64,000 nucleotides of DNA, taken from the NCBI GenBank assembly GCA_041648175.1, contig JBAZPO010000001.1:62001-126000 (forward strand), read 5' to 3'. The stretch comes from Desulfobaccales bacterium (GTDB taxonomy: Bacteria > Desulfobacterota > Desulfobaccia > Desulfobaccales > 0-14-0-80-60-11). Below are positions 32,044-40,964 of this stretch, piece after piece (positions within the stretch are counted from its first letter, which is position 1; every line of letters starts with the position of its first letter). Made by a program: the position numbers and the translations under genes. Below the pieces are notes generated by a model. The model searched no databases. It had not been told where the DNA came from and worked only from the letters and a program-made list of their open reading frames with translations.

Positions 32044-32542
32044 TACGGACCTCAAGAAAGAATTTCAGAAAAATCTGAGCCCATGATACCCCCTCCATAA
32101 GATTTGTCAAGGCAACGGTGGCCGAGGAGGCCTAACCTGGGACTCAGTTGGATGCTTCACTTTCTCCCAGAAAAAACCCGATCAATGACTTCTTAACCGT
32201 TTTTTAATAGAACCAAGGGGTTAGCGATTTCTGTCCAGGATAATTCTTCCTCCCTATGAAAAACCCTGAAAAAACCAGAAAGCGCGAGTTTTTAAAAAAT
32301 TCAGGAATTTGTCAACAGGTCCGAAAACGCTCTTAACCCCGCCTTTCATGACTTATAACTTATTAGATTAATTGGTGTATTTTTTAGCTTGGCCAGAGCC
32401 GCGCCAATGTTGTGTTCTGTAACGTATTCCTAACCTTCTCGCAACGAAGAGGCCTAAGGTTTATTTCGCTCTAATCCCTTTGACCCAGACTCCGGTCGAG
32501 GTTACTATCCCCCTCACAAGCAGCGCCGAGCCAAGGGGGAAT
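32044..32542. other. AT-rich intergenic region upstream of dnaA
   Basis: About 500 bp without a gene. It has A/T-rich tracts (32200-32380) and a few loose approximations to DnaA boxes, for example ttgtcaaca near 32309, but no canonical TTATCCACA cluster. It is a candidate regulatory or origin region only by position. Confidence 0.4.
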
Positions 32543-33916
32543 ATGGAAGCTATCTGGCAGGATGCCAAAGACATCATCAAAAACGAGTTGCCCTCCGCTA
32601 CCTTCGACCTGTGGATCGAGCCTCTCCAAGCGGAGTTCGGCTCCGGAGGAGAACTGGTCCTTTCCTGTCCCAATCCTTTTGCCCTCAGGTGGATCCAAGC
32701 GAATTACCTCAAGCAGATCCGCCGGATCATGGAAACAGCCTTAAACCAGAGCCTGCCGGTACACCTGAAGTTGCTCACTGCGCCGGTGCGCCCGGCGGCC
32801 CCGGTTCAGATATGTCAGCCCTCCCTGCCGCTGCCGGAAAAACCCCGGAGCCGCGGATTAAACCGGGCCTTTACCTTTGACCAGTTTGTGGTCGGAGCTT
32901 CTAACCGCCTGGCTTACCAGGCCTCCCGAGCCCTGGCCCGCAACGATACCTTTTATAACCGCATTTTGTTTCTCACCTCCGGACCGGGTCTGGGCAAGAG
33001 TCACCTGTCCCAGGCAGTGGGCAATTTCATCTCCAAGTCGGCTGCCGGGAGGAAGGTGCGGTATATCACCGCGGAAAATTTCGCCAACGAGATGGTGCAT
33101 GCCCTTAAGAACGGGCGCATGTCCACGTTCAAAGAGCGCTTCCGGCAAGACTGCGACATTTTGCTGTTGGAAGAAGTGCAGTTTTTGAGCGGCAAAGAGA
33201 AAATTCAGGCGGAGGTCTGCTACACCCTGGATACGCTCATCGGCCAAAATAAGCGGCTGGTATTTACCAGTTGCTATCTCCCGTCGGAAATCGGCCACAT
33301 CTCCCAGGAACTGCGCTCCCGGCTCACCGGCGGCCTCATTACGCCCATCGGTCCACCGGATTTCTCCACCCGGGTCAATATTCTCGACACCAAGGCCAAG
33401 AACCGGGGTGTGCAAGTCCCGGTAAAGATTTTGGAATGCCTGGCCGAATACGTTGACGAAGACGTGCGGCGTTTGGAAAGTGCCCTGGACTGCCTGATGG
33501 CTCGGGCGAACCTGCTGGACGAACCTCTCAGTCTCCGCATGGCTCAGGAAGTCCTCCAGGATTTGAAGGCCGTCGATACCCGTTTGAACACCCCGGATAT
33601 TCAGAAAATCGTGGGTGATTACTATGGGGTGAGCCTGCCGGATCTGCTGGGGCGGTCGCGCCAAAAGCGTTTGGTGCGGGCCAGGCAGATGGCCCTCTAT
33701 TTTTGCCGCATCTATACGGAAAAAACCATGGTAGAGTTGGGGCGCCTGTTCCAGCGGTCCCACGCCTCGGTGGTGCACGCCCTCCAGACCCTGGACCGGG
33801 ATCGCAAGACTCAACCCCGGGTGGCCCAGGAATTACACCTCTTGGAGGAGAAACTGGCTCAGGCCAAGGTCAAATCGGGGGTTAAGCGAGCATCATGTCT
33901 TCGCACCGATGCTTGA
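32543..33916 (+). CDS. dnaA: DnaA-like replication initiator, divergent
   Basis: I start at ATG 32543 (AAGGGGG just upstream), giving 457 aa that begin MEAIWQDAKDIIKNELPS like DnaA domain I. The AAA+ domain has the FDQFVVGASNRLAY entry motif, Walker A GPGLGKSH, and Walker B DILLLEEVQFL, where the usual Asp-Asp is Glu-Glu. RSRLTGGL carries the arginine-finger region. Domain IV ends in ELGRLFQRSHASVVHAL, where the DNA-contacting D-H-T-T signature is replaced by S-H-A-S. Such changes suggest a diverged or second DnaA. It is not followed by dnaN; phoU overlaps its 3' end on the opposite strand by 35 bp. Confidence 0.85.
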   Translation: MEAIWQDAKDIIKNELPSATFDLWIEPLQAEFGSGGELVLSCPNPFALRWIQANYLKQIRRIMETALNQSLPVHLKLLTAPVRPAAPVQICQPSLPLPEKPRSRGLNRAFTFDQFVVGASNRLAYQASRALARNDTFYNRILFLTSGPGLGKSHLSQAVGNFISKSAAGRKVRYITAENFANEMVHALKNGRMSTFKERFRQDCDILLLEEVQFLSGKEKIQAEVCYTLDTLIGQNKRLVFTSCYLPSEIGHISQELRSRLTGGLITPIGPPDFSTRVNILDTKAKNRGVQVPVKILECLAEYVDEDVRRLESALDCLMARANLLDEPLSLRMAQEVLQDLKAVDTRLNTPDIQKIVGDYYGVSLPDLLGRSRQKRLVRARQMALYFCRIYTEKTMVELGRLFQRSHASVVHALQTLDRDRKTQPRVAQELHLLEEKLAQAKVKSGVKRASCLRTDA

Positions 33917-34571
33917 TGACCCGGCCTTCCACGATAAAGACTATATCTTCGGCGATGTTGGTGGCCAGGTCGGCTATGCGTTCCAGGTTTCGGACGATGA
34001 TCAAGAAGTGATGCAGCCGGATCACCCAGCGGGATTCTTGAATCATCTGACCCAGGATAATCTGGATATATTCATCGTCCAGAATATCCACTTCCACGTC
34101 CCGCTGGCAGACTTGCAGGGCGAGTTGCGGGTCCTGGTTGACAAAGGCGTCAATGCTGGTACGGACCATCCCCAGGGCGATATCCGCCATGACCTTGATA
34201 TCGATGGAAAGCGCCAGAGGGGGGCTGCTGTTCAGTTCCAGGGCCCGTTCGGCGATATTGACGGCCTGATCCCCGATGCGCTCCAACTCTGTGGCAATGC
34301 GCATGGCCGCCACGGTCAGGCGGAGGTCGGTGGCCACGGGCTGGCGCAGGGCCAGCAACTTAAAGGCCTGTTCTTCAATTGCCAGCTCCATGCGGTTGAG
34401 GGAGATATCATCAGTGATCACTTCCCGAGCCAGATCAGAATCCCGGTGTGTGACCGACAACAGGCTCTTGCCCACCGCGGTCTCGGCCAGCGCCGCCATC
34501 CGGAGGAGATCCTGCTTCAGGTTACCCAATTCCTGGTCGAACTGTCTCAGTAATTCCCCGGGCGTTGCCAT
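33882..34571 (-). CDS. phoU: Phosphate signalling protein PhoU
   Basis: About 229 aa from ATG 34571; a GTG three codons upstream is the alternative start. The two symmetrical three-helix repeats carry the PhoU metal-binding signature twice: ATELERIGDQAVNIAE and VRNLERIADLATNIAED. PhoU mediates signalling between the Pst transporter and PhoR to repress the Pho regulon. No pst or phoBR genes are in view, so it is an isolated copy here. Its last 35 bp overlap the end of dnaA tail to tail. Confidence 0.94.
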   Translation of the reverse strand: MATPGELLRQFDQELGNLKQDLLRMAALAETAVGKSLLSVTHRDSDLAREVITDDISLNRMELAIEEQAFKLLALRQPVATDLRLTVAAMRIATELERIGDQAVNIAERALELNSSPPLALSIDIKVMADIALGMVRTSIDAFVNQDPQLALQVCQRDVEVDILDDEYIQIILGQMIQESRWVIRLHHFLIIVRNLERIADLATNIAEDIVFIVEGRVIKHRCEDMMLA

Positions 34572-34684
34572 TCTTGCCACCTTCCTTGCTTAAACTTATA
34601 GGAATTTTATTCTATATCGGCTAAAAGATAAAGAATCCTTAAGCAATTTCGGTGGCTATTACCACATTTTATCCGAGAAAAATA

Positions 34685-35617
34685 ATGAAACTGGCCATAG
34701 TGGGGCCGGGGGCCTTGGGGTGTCTCATGGCCGCCCTCTTTTGGGAGGCCGGTGAGGATGTCACTCTGGTGGACTACCAAGAAAATCGGGCCGACCGGCT
34801 GCGCCAGAGCGGTATTCAGGTGCTCTATCTGGAGGGGCCGCAGCGCCTCATCAAGGTGCCCGTTGCCCTGGCACCGGAGCTGGGGCCATGCGATTTGACC
34901 ATCGTGGCGGTCAAGGCTTATCAGACCAAAACCGCGGCCCAGGCCCTCCCAACCCTCATGTCCCAGGGAGGCCTGGCCCTCACGTTGCAAAACGGCCTGG
35001 GCAATCTGGAAGAAATGGCGCGGATCGTTGGACCCGAGCGCCTGATGGCGGGGGTTGGTTTGCTGGGGGTGACGCGGCAGGATGAGGGCCGCATCCTCTA
35101 TGCCGGGCGGGGGGCAATTTATGTCGGGGTGCCGGCGGGGTCCCGGGTCTCCGGGGCCGAAGTAGCCGCAGTGGTAGACCTTTTCCGGCGGGCCGGTTTT
35201 GAGGGTCAAGCCCGGGAAGATATCGTCGCAGTCTTGTGGGAAAAGCTGGTCATTAACGTGGGCATCAATCCCCTGACCGCTCTGCTGCGGGTGCCCAACG
35301 GGGCGCTGCTGAAGTTGCCCGACGCCTGGGAAGTGGCGGTGGCCGCGTCGGCCGAAGCCCAGAGGGTGGCGGTAGCCGCCGGGCTCAACCTCAGCGGCGA
35401 CCCTGAAGCGCGTCTCACCCAGGTCTGCACCGATACTGCCGCCAATCGCTCTTCCATGCTCCAGGATATCCTGGCGGGCCGGCGTACGGAAATCGAGGCT
35501 TTGAACGCTCAGGTGGCCAGCCGGGGGAGGACCCTGGGTCTGGCCACCCCGGTCAACGACCTGCTCACCCGCCTCGTGCGCGCCTCCGAGCAGTCGGCGC
35601 CGTTCCGGGTCTCATAA
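34685..35617 (+). CDS. panE: 2-dehydropantoate 2-reductase (ketopantoate reductase)
   Basis: ATG 34685 gives 310 aa, the usual size. The NADPH-binding Rossmann motif is AIVGPGALGCLMAALFWEAG. The catalytic Lys is expected in EKLVINVGINPLTALLRVPNG, and the DLTIVAVKAYQT strand is conserved. The C-terminal all-helical domain ends with NRSSMLQDILAGRRTEIEALN, a strong PanE/ApbA signature. It reduces ketopantoate to pantoate for coenzyme A synthesis. Monocistronic; a palindromic repeat starts immediately after the stop. Confidence 0.94.
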   Translation: MKLAIVGPGALGCLMAALFWEAGEDVTLVDYQENRADRLRQSGIQVLYLEGPQRLIKVPVALAPELGPCDLTIVAVKAYQTKTAAQALPTLMSQGGLALTLQNGLGNLEEMARIVGPERLMAGVGLLGVTRQDEGRILYAGRGAIYVGVPAGSRVSGAEVAAVVDLFRRAGFEGQAREDIVAVLWEKLVINVGINPLTALLRVPNGALLKLPDAWEVAVAASAEAQRVAVAAGLNLSGDPEARLTQVCTDTAANRSSMLQDILAGRRTEIEALNAQVASRGRTLGLATPVNDLLTRLVRASEQSAPFRVS

Positions 35618-35621
35618 GGAA

Positions 35622-35803
35622 ATGCGTTCAAACAGGTAATATAGTAGCAGCAGATTTTACCGTGAAAATCCAAATCCCCCTAAATCCCCCTTTTTCAAAG
35701 GGGGACTTTCCCCCTCCCTTAAGGCTATCCGGTTTCGGACACGAAGGTTCAGCCAACGCCTAACTTCTTTGAAATTACCTTTATGAGCGCAACTCGGTAT
35801 CAT
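35622..35803. repeat. Palindromic repeat, arm type 2 with core beta
   Basis: Left end atgcgttcaaacaggtaat and right end gagcgcaactcggtatcat are inverted versions of the arms seen at 59831-59929 and 63287-63390. The core is core beta (aaatccccctaaatccccc followed by tttttcaaagggggac), also found inside arm type 1 copies at 44903 and 54433. A chimeric member of the repeat set. Confidence 0.75.
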
Positions 35804-35814
35804 AAGATCTAGAG

Positions 35815-36315
35815 TCAAGGCAATTTTATTTCAACCCCGTAATTGGCAGCGGTTGCGACTACCCGTTCCAGGTCCTTGGAAGTAACCTCCTTGGGGGCAC
35901 CTGAACCTTCTTTGAGCGGGGAGCCTATTTCTTCGAAAAACTTTTCCAGTCCTGCGGGGGTGATCAGCGCCAAAGCCCGGGCAGGCGTTTCCCCTTCATT
36001 TTTGAACCCATGGGGGAGTCCCGGCGGAGCAATAATCAGAGAGCCAGCCTCAGCGGTGAACTTCTGGTTGCCCAGCCAAAACGACAGAGAGCCTTCCATA
36101 ATATAAAAAGATTCCATTTCCCGAGAGTGCGTGTGAGGCGGCGGACCGGTTTGAGGGGGGACCAGCATCTCTACTATAGCATAAGCGCCACCGGTATCTT
36201 TCCCGGTAGCCTTGATAGTATAAATACCGCCGGCCACCGTGAGGCGATGGCCCTCCGCCGGTTGGATTAACCTGGGTTCAACTACGTCTGACACTTTTTT
36301 CTTTTCCTGGTTCAT
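35815..36315 (-). CDS. Cupin-domain protein
   Basis: About 166 aa. A conserved cupin barrel with PPHTHSREMESFYIMEGSLSFWLG (two His and a Glu as metal ligands) and a second motif GSLIIAPPGLPHGFKNEG. The N-terminal AGGIYTIKATGKDTGGAYAIVEML strand is typical of small quercetin-dioxygenase-like cupins. Substrate unknown. It starts 45 bp from the convergent repeat and is separate from the helicase gene that follows on the same strand. Confidence 0.85.
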   Translation of the reverse strand: MNQEKKKVSDVVEPRLIQPAEGHRLTVAGGIYTIKATGKDTGGAYAIVEMLVPPQTGPPPHTHSREMESFYIMEGSLSFWLGNQKFTAEAGSLIIAPPGLPHGFKNEGETPARALALITPAGLEKFFEEIGSPLKEGSGAPKEVTSKDLERVVATAANYGVEIKLP

Positions 36316-36359
36316 CTCCACCTCAAGCAAGCATACTGATTTACCCTTTAAATGGACCT

Positions 36360-37589
36360 CTACAAGGCGCTGTGCATGGTTCGGCTGCGGCTTCGGCTTT
36401 TCTGTTCACTGCGGCGCTGAGGTTGGCGCGGCGGACGTGAGAACTCGGTGTCACGCGACGGCGCCGCTTTTTTATAATCAAAACCGGTGACTGTGCAACG
36501 CTTTACCTTGGCGCGCAGGACACGCTCGATGCTGCGCACCATATCCTCATCGTCAGAGGTAATAAACGTGAAGGCATCACCGGTCTTAGCATTGCGGCCG
36601 GTACGCCCGATCCTGTGCGTATAGGCATCAACAGTATCCGGCATGTCGTAATTGATAACATGGGAAATCTGGGTCACGTCGATCCCGCGTGCTGCAACAT
36701 CAGTCGCCACCAGTATCTGGAACGTGCCGTCGCGGAACCCGTTCATCACGGCCTGCCGCCGCGCTTGCGAGAGATTTCCCTGCAGTGATGCAGCCTGATA
36801 GCCGGCCTTCTCCAGTTGTTCCCCCAGACGCTTGGCCCGGTGTTTGGTGCGCGCAAAGATCAGAACCGACTCAGTATCGGTATGGCGCAACAACTCGAGG
36901 AGGAGCGGGGTTTTGAGGTGCTGCTCGACCGGGTAGAGCATATGAGAGACACTGCTTGCCGGTCCAGTGGTATCAACCTGCACCGTCACCGGTGCTTTCA
37001 ATACTTCTTGAGCCAGATGCAGAATATCATCGGGCATGGTTGCCGAGAACAAAAGCGTCTGGTGTTTTGCCGGTATGTGCTTGATGATCTTTCTTATATC
37101 AGGCAGAAATCCCATGTCGAACATCCGGTCTGACTCGTCCAGTACGAGCACCTCCAGATGCGACAGGTCGACCGTGCCTTGATTGATATGGTCAAGCAGG
37201 CGGCCGGGACAGGCAACGACAATCTCGACGCCGCGCTTCAGTTTATCCACCTGAGGATTGAACCCAACTCCTCCATAAACCGTAACGCTCTTGAGTCCGG
37301 TCCGGCATCCCAGTGCGCCAAAGGCCTCATGGGTCTGCTCGGCCAGTTCGCGGGTGGGGGCAATAACCAGAGCCCTGACGCGCTTGCGCCCGCCTTGCAA
37401 CAGGCGATGGAGGATGGGCAGCACAAAGGCCGCGGTCTTCCCGGTGCCGGTCTGGGCCAGGCCCACGATGTCGCGCCCTTGCATGACCAGCGGGATTGCC
37501 TGCGTCTGTATCGGCGTTGGGGTTACATAGTGCGCCGCGGTAACGCCGGCCGTGACCTTGTGGTGAAAATCAAATGTGCTAAATTCCAT
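36360..37589 (-). CDS. rhlE: DEAD-box RNA helicase, RhlE-like
   Basis: Start at ATG 37589 with AAAAAGGAA upstream; 409 aa. An upstream open extension of 84 codons lacks helicase features. Motifs in order: Q motif TPTPIQTQAIP, Walker A AQTGTGKTAA, Ia PTRELAEQ, II DESD (Ser in place of the usual Ala), III SAT, V ATDVAARGIDV, VI HRIGRTGR. The basic tail after residue 370 (RPPRQPQRRSEQKSRSRSR) resembles the RNA-binding tails of RhlE proteins. It remodels RNA or ribosomes, often in the cold. Confidence 0.93.
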   Translation of the reverse strand: MEFSTFDFHHKVTAGVTAAHYVTPTPIQTQAIPLVMQGRDIVGLAQTGTGKTAAFVLPILHRLLQGGRKRVRALVIAPTRELAEQTHEAFGALGCRTGLKSVTVYGGVGFNPQVDKLKRGVEIVVACPGRLLDHINQGTVDLSHLEVLVLDESDRMFDMGFLPDIRKIIKHIPAKHQTLLFSATMPDDILHLAQEVLKAPVTVQVDTTGPASSVSHMLYPVEQHLKTPLLLELLRHTDTESVLIFARTKHRAKRLGEQLEKAGYQAASLQGNLSQARRQAVMNGFRDGTFQILVATDVAARGIDVTQISHVINYDMPDTVDAYTHRIGRTGRNAKTGDAFTFITSDDEDMVRSIERVLRAKVKRCTVTGFDYKKAAPSRDTEFSRPPRQPQRRSEQKSRSRSRTMHSAL

Positions 37590-38081
37590 AAATTCCTTTT
37601 TATCCTGTCCGGGTAAAAAAATCCCCGGTGTATTAAGAGGGACATTGGTTCTGGGGTAAGGAAGCCCGCCCTTGTATGTCAATGTAAGCTGACCCCAAGC
37701 TTTGGAGATGAGCGTGAGTGCTCTCGGAGTGGATGTGTCGCGGCGCTCGTCACACTTGGAATTTGCCGCCCTGTTTCGCCGTGCCTCCACTAAAAATGGC
37801 CATTTTGAGTGGAATTCAGACAGACGAATCCTGGACGCCACCAGTGTTCAAAGCGTTATGACCGGATAAATGCATCCCAGGAATATTCGGGGTTAGCCTG
37901 GCAGCAGCCCTCTTGCGGTGAATGAGGGCACTGAGCAGCCTTACCCCTGCCTCATGACGGGTTTGGGATTGCCAGCGACAAGGTCTTGGGTAAGCTTTTT
38001 CTGCAGTAATGCCTGGATCAGCTTTGAATTTTATATATTAAACAAAAGTCCATGTAATGTCAAGGTTGAGGAAAGCAAACA
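37590..38081. other. Intergenic region upstream of the helicase gene
   Basis: About 490 bp without a convincing gene. It holds a long potential 5' leader for the helicase and a short inverted repeat aaaatggccatttt around 37793-37806. Nothing else could be recognised. Confidence 0.4.
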
Positions 38082-38873
38082 TCAGGGTTTCGGAGCGCCT
38101 GGACTTGGACTCGTTCCAACCGCATCCGGCGATTTGCTCCCGGGAACTGTTTTTAGCGTCGGGGGGTGCACCAGGGGCACAAATCTCACCGGCAGCGAAG
38201 CTTCCTCCACCAGTTTTCCCTGCACCTTACGGAACCTCACCAGGGTTTGGTCCCCATAAGCCGACTCCACGGGAATCACCAGGCGGCCACCCTCTTTGAG
38301 TTGCGCCTCCAGAGCCTGCGGCACCCGGGGAGCAGCCGCGGTGACGACAATGGCGTCAAAGGGGGCCTCCTCCGGCCAGCCCTGGTAGCCATCGCCGCTT
38401 TTTGTTTTGACCCGCCCGTAACCCAGGTTTTTTAGGCGAGCCGCGGCCTGGCGGGCCAGTTCCGGAACGAGCTCGATGGTAAAGACCCGGTCCGTAAGTT
38501 CGGCCAGGACCGCGGCCTGATATCCCGAACCCGTACCCACCTCCAACACCCGATCGCCCGGATGCACTTCGGCCCACTGGGTCATCAGGGCTACGATATA
38601 AGGCTGGGAAATAGTTTGCCCCGATCCGATGGGCAGGGGATGATCTCCGTAAGCCTGGGAAGCCAGGGCCTCGGGGACGAAGCGATGGCGGGGCACCGTG
38701 CCCATGGCGATCAATACCCGGGGGTCGTTGATATCCCGGCGCTGTAGTTGCCGGGCCACCATCGTCTGCCGGATTTCCCGGAAACCATCGTCTGACCGGG
38801 CACCTTGGACCAGGCCGGCAAAACCGGCGATCAGGATAATCCCACTCAGAAGCATCACAGCTATAATCTTCAT
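38082..38873 (-). CDS. pcm: Protein-L-isoaspartate O-methyltransferase, exported form
   Basis: ATG 38873 with GAGG six bases upstream, 263 aa. The first 25 residues are a signal peptide (MKIIAVMLLSGIILIAGFAG followed by LVQGARS). The PCMT domain has MVARQLQRRDINDPRVL, TISQPYIVALMTQ, and the SAM-binding VLEVGTGSGYQAAVLAEL. It repairs isoaspartyl residues in proteins using SAM. A Pro/Ser-rich tail of about 25 residues follows the domain. A second Pcm without signal peptide is at 57936-58598, so this one probably works in the periplasm, where SAM supply would be a puzzle. Confidence 0.88.
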   Translation of the reverse strand: MKIIAVMLLSGIILIAGFAGLVQGARSDDGFREIRQTMVARQLQRRDINDPRVLIAMGTVPRHRFVPEALASQAYGDHPLPIGSGQTISQPYIVALMTQWAEVHPGDRVLEVGTGSGYQAAVLAELTDRVFTIELVPELARQAAARLKNLGYGRVKTKSGDGYQGWPEEAPFDAIVVTAAAPRVPQALEAQLKEGGRLVIPVESAYGDQTLVRFRKVQGKLVEEASLPVRFVPLVHPPTLKTVPGSKSPDAVGTSPSPGAPKP

Positions 38874-39102
38874 AATGCGCCTCACCAAAATTTCCCAGGA
38901 GACCGATGCTCCAAATTTAAGAGGGGAAGAGATAATTTAATTCAATATTTTTTTATAATGATTTTTATTCAATAGTATGTTAAGTTAAAATTCCTTTAAC
39001 AATCTTCTAACAATCTTCATCCTCGTATTGATTATTTTGCAGATGGTATTATCTTCTGGTGTGTGCAGCAAATTGTTTCTGATAGCCAGCAGGTACAAAG
39101 CC

Positions 39103-39978
39103 ATGGATGATGATTTAAAAATTCTGGTTCTCGGAGACGAGGAAAGTCCTGAGGAGCTTATCGAGTACGAGCTGAACAAGTCCAGTCTACGGTGCATCGC
39201 GTTGCGTGTCACCTCCCGGGAGGCCTTCCTCCAGGCTTTGCAGGAAACTTCACCCAGTCTCATTCTGATCACTACCGGACAGACCGAAGTCGGGGGCTTG
39301 ACCGCCTTTGCTCTGGCTCAAGAGTTCTGCCCGGGAACCCCCTGTTTCTTGATCAGCCCCCCCGGCCGCCAGAAGAGGGTCGCGGGAGGTCAGGAGAACC
39401 AGGTTGACGGCGCTGATCACAGTGTTCAGAACATCCCCTTGGAGACCTCGATCGCCAGCTTTTTTGCGTCCACCGGCATGACCTCCCTGGTCTGGGATAG
39501 GCCGGAGGTTCCTTTCAAGACCCAGGATACTCTGCAACCGCTCTTGCAAGTCACCGGCGTCATTATCGCCTTTCTCTCCCCGGATGGCCGCATCCTGGAA
39601 TTTAACCAAGGGGCCGAGCGCCTCACCGGCTGGCGCCGACATGAAATCCTGGGGCAAGACGGTATAGAGTTATTCTTTCCTGGAACTCACCGGACGTCGG
39701 CCACCGCACACCTGAACCGGGTATTGTCGGGCAAATCCGCGGAAGGCATTGATCTCCCCCTTAAAGTGCGCCAGGGCGTAACGCTCTCCTATCGCTGGTA
39801 CTGCAATCTGGTTTCCGATAAACTTGGCCAACCGGCCGGGATCATGCTGGTGGGTCAACACCTTTCCGGGCCCAACCTTTTGGAGAGTCTGCCCCGGGCT
39901 CGCTTGGTCAGAGCCTGTCCTGCTCCGGCGGTCAGGCAGAGGCGGGGCCTGATTACCCACCGGACTGGCACCTGCTGA
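39103..39978 (+). CDS. Receiver-like/PAS domain protein without recognised output
   Basis: About 291 aa from ATG 39103 (an earlier in-frame start would add 25 residues). The N-terminal 110 residues look like a receiver domain (LKILVLGDEESPEELIEYEL ... PSLILITTG), but the phospho-acceptor Asp position reads Thr-Thr. A PAS domain covers about 150-260: ITGVIIAFLSPDGRILEFNQGAERLTG then WRRHEILGQDGIELFF. The protein stops where a histidine kinase or GGDEF domain would be expected, with an Arg-rich tail. It may be a truncated sensor or a stand-alone PAS adaptor. Confidence 0.7.
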   Translation: MDDDLKILVLGDEESPEELIEYELNKSSLRCIALRVTSREAFLQALQETSPSLILITTGQTEVGGLTAFALAQEFCPGTPCFLISPPGRQKRVAGGQENQVDGADHSVQNIPLETSIASFFASTGMTSLVWDRPEVPFKTQDTLQPLLQVTGVIIAFLSPDGRILEFNQGAERLTGWRRHEILGQDGIELFFPGTHRTSATAHLNRVLSGKSAEGIDLPLKVRQGVTLSYRWYCNLVSDKLGQPAGIMLVGQHLSGPNLLESLPRARLVRACPAPAVRQRRGLITHRTGTC

Positions 39979-40019
39979 GGCCTTTGCCTACCAAGTTTTG
40001 TCAAGGCGCGGCTGCAGCG

Positions 40020-40937
40020 TCAACTGTGGCGCTTCACTGCGGCCAAACGTTGAGCGACGTCCGATAAATATTCTGATTTTTCCAGGCGATTTACCCAGGC
40101 CGGCGGCAGGGCTCTGATACCCAGGTAGGCCCCGCTGAGGCCGCCAGCGATAGAAGCAATGGAATCCGAATCCCCTTCGGTGTTCGCCCCCAGGCGGATC
40201 GTGCCCAGAAAGTCATCCGGATTTTTCAGAAAGCAATAAAAAGCCATCAGCACCGCTTCCTCCGCCACCCACCCTTCACCGATATGATTCAAAGCCGCAT
40301 CCTGGGAGGTCATCTCCAGGGCCTCTTCCAGGCGCGCCAGGGCCTGGTCAAAGTCCTGGGCCTGGCTATGGGTCTCCAACTCCAGGGCCGGCAGCATATC
40401 CTCGGGCGAGAGACGATCCAGGGCAAGTTTCACCAGAAAGGCCGCGGCCACGGCTGCCAACTGGGCCGTAGGATGATGGTGGGTGGCCATGGCGCTAGCC
40501 GCGGCCACCCGACGCAACTTGGGCAGGTCATGCTGATAGAGAAAACCGATGGGCGCCACCCGCATGGCCGCGCCGCAACCCTTGGAATTGGGCTTGCCGC
40601 TCCGCCACCAGGGCACCCCGGCCTCGAGCTGACGCGCCCCATAAAGGCAGGAACCGCCAGGAGACCGGTCATTCTCCGGAGAGCGCAGCCAGGTGACAAA
40701 CTCCTGGGACAGCACCGCCATGATGGACCCCAGATCCTCATGGCCTGCCGCGATCAGGGCCTCGGCCACCGCCAGGGTCATCTGGGTGTCATCGGTGAAT
40801 AAGGCCGGCGCCGGAAGCTCCTGAATGCCATTGACACCGTAGCGTTCCTGAATCCCCTTCAGGTCCCAGAACTCCACTGGAGCGCCCAGGGCATCTCCCA
40901 ATGCCAGTCCGTAGATCATGCCCAAGACCTGTTCCAT
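40020..40937 (-). CDS. ADP-ribosylglycohydrolase (DraG/ARH family)
   Basis: A 305-aa all-helical enzyme. The di-metal site is visible as GLALGDALGAPVEFW, LFTDDTQMTLAVAEAL (Thr-Asp-Asp) and the C-terminal EGDSDSIASIAGGLSGAYLG (Asp-x-Asp). These residues bind two Mg/Mn ions to cleave ADP-ribose from proteins or small molecules. DraG itself reactivates nitrogenase reductase, but no nif or draT gene lies here, so the target is unknown. Confidence 0.92.
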   Translation of the reverse strand: MEQVLGMIYGLALGDALGAPVEFWDLKGIQERYGVNGIQELPAPALFTDDTQMTLAVAEALIAAGHEDLGSIMAVLSQEFVTWLRSPENDRSPGGSCLYGARQLEAGVPWWRSGKPNSKGCGAAMRVAPIGFLYQHDLPKLRRVAAASAMATHHHPTAQLAAVAAAFLVKLALDRLSPEDMLPALELETHSQAQDFDQALARLEEALEMTSQDAALNHIGEGWVAEEAVLMAFYCFLKNPDDFLGTIRLGANTEGDSDSIASIAGGLSGAYLGIRALPPAWVNRLEKSEYLSDVAQRLAAVKRHS

Positions 40938-40964
40938 GCGTTTCCTCTAAGGGTCCAGTTTTTT

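Noticed and set aside
32044..32542. oriC with DnaA boxes upstream of dnaA
   Set aside because: Only loose matches with two or more mismatches; no cluster, so only reported as a candidate region.
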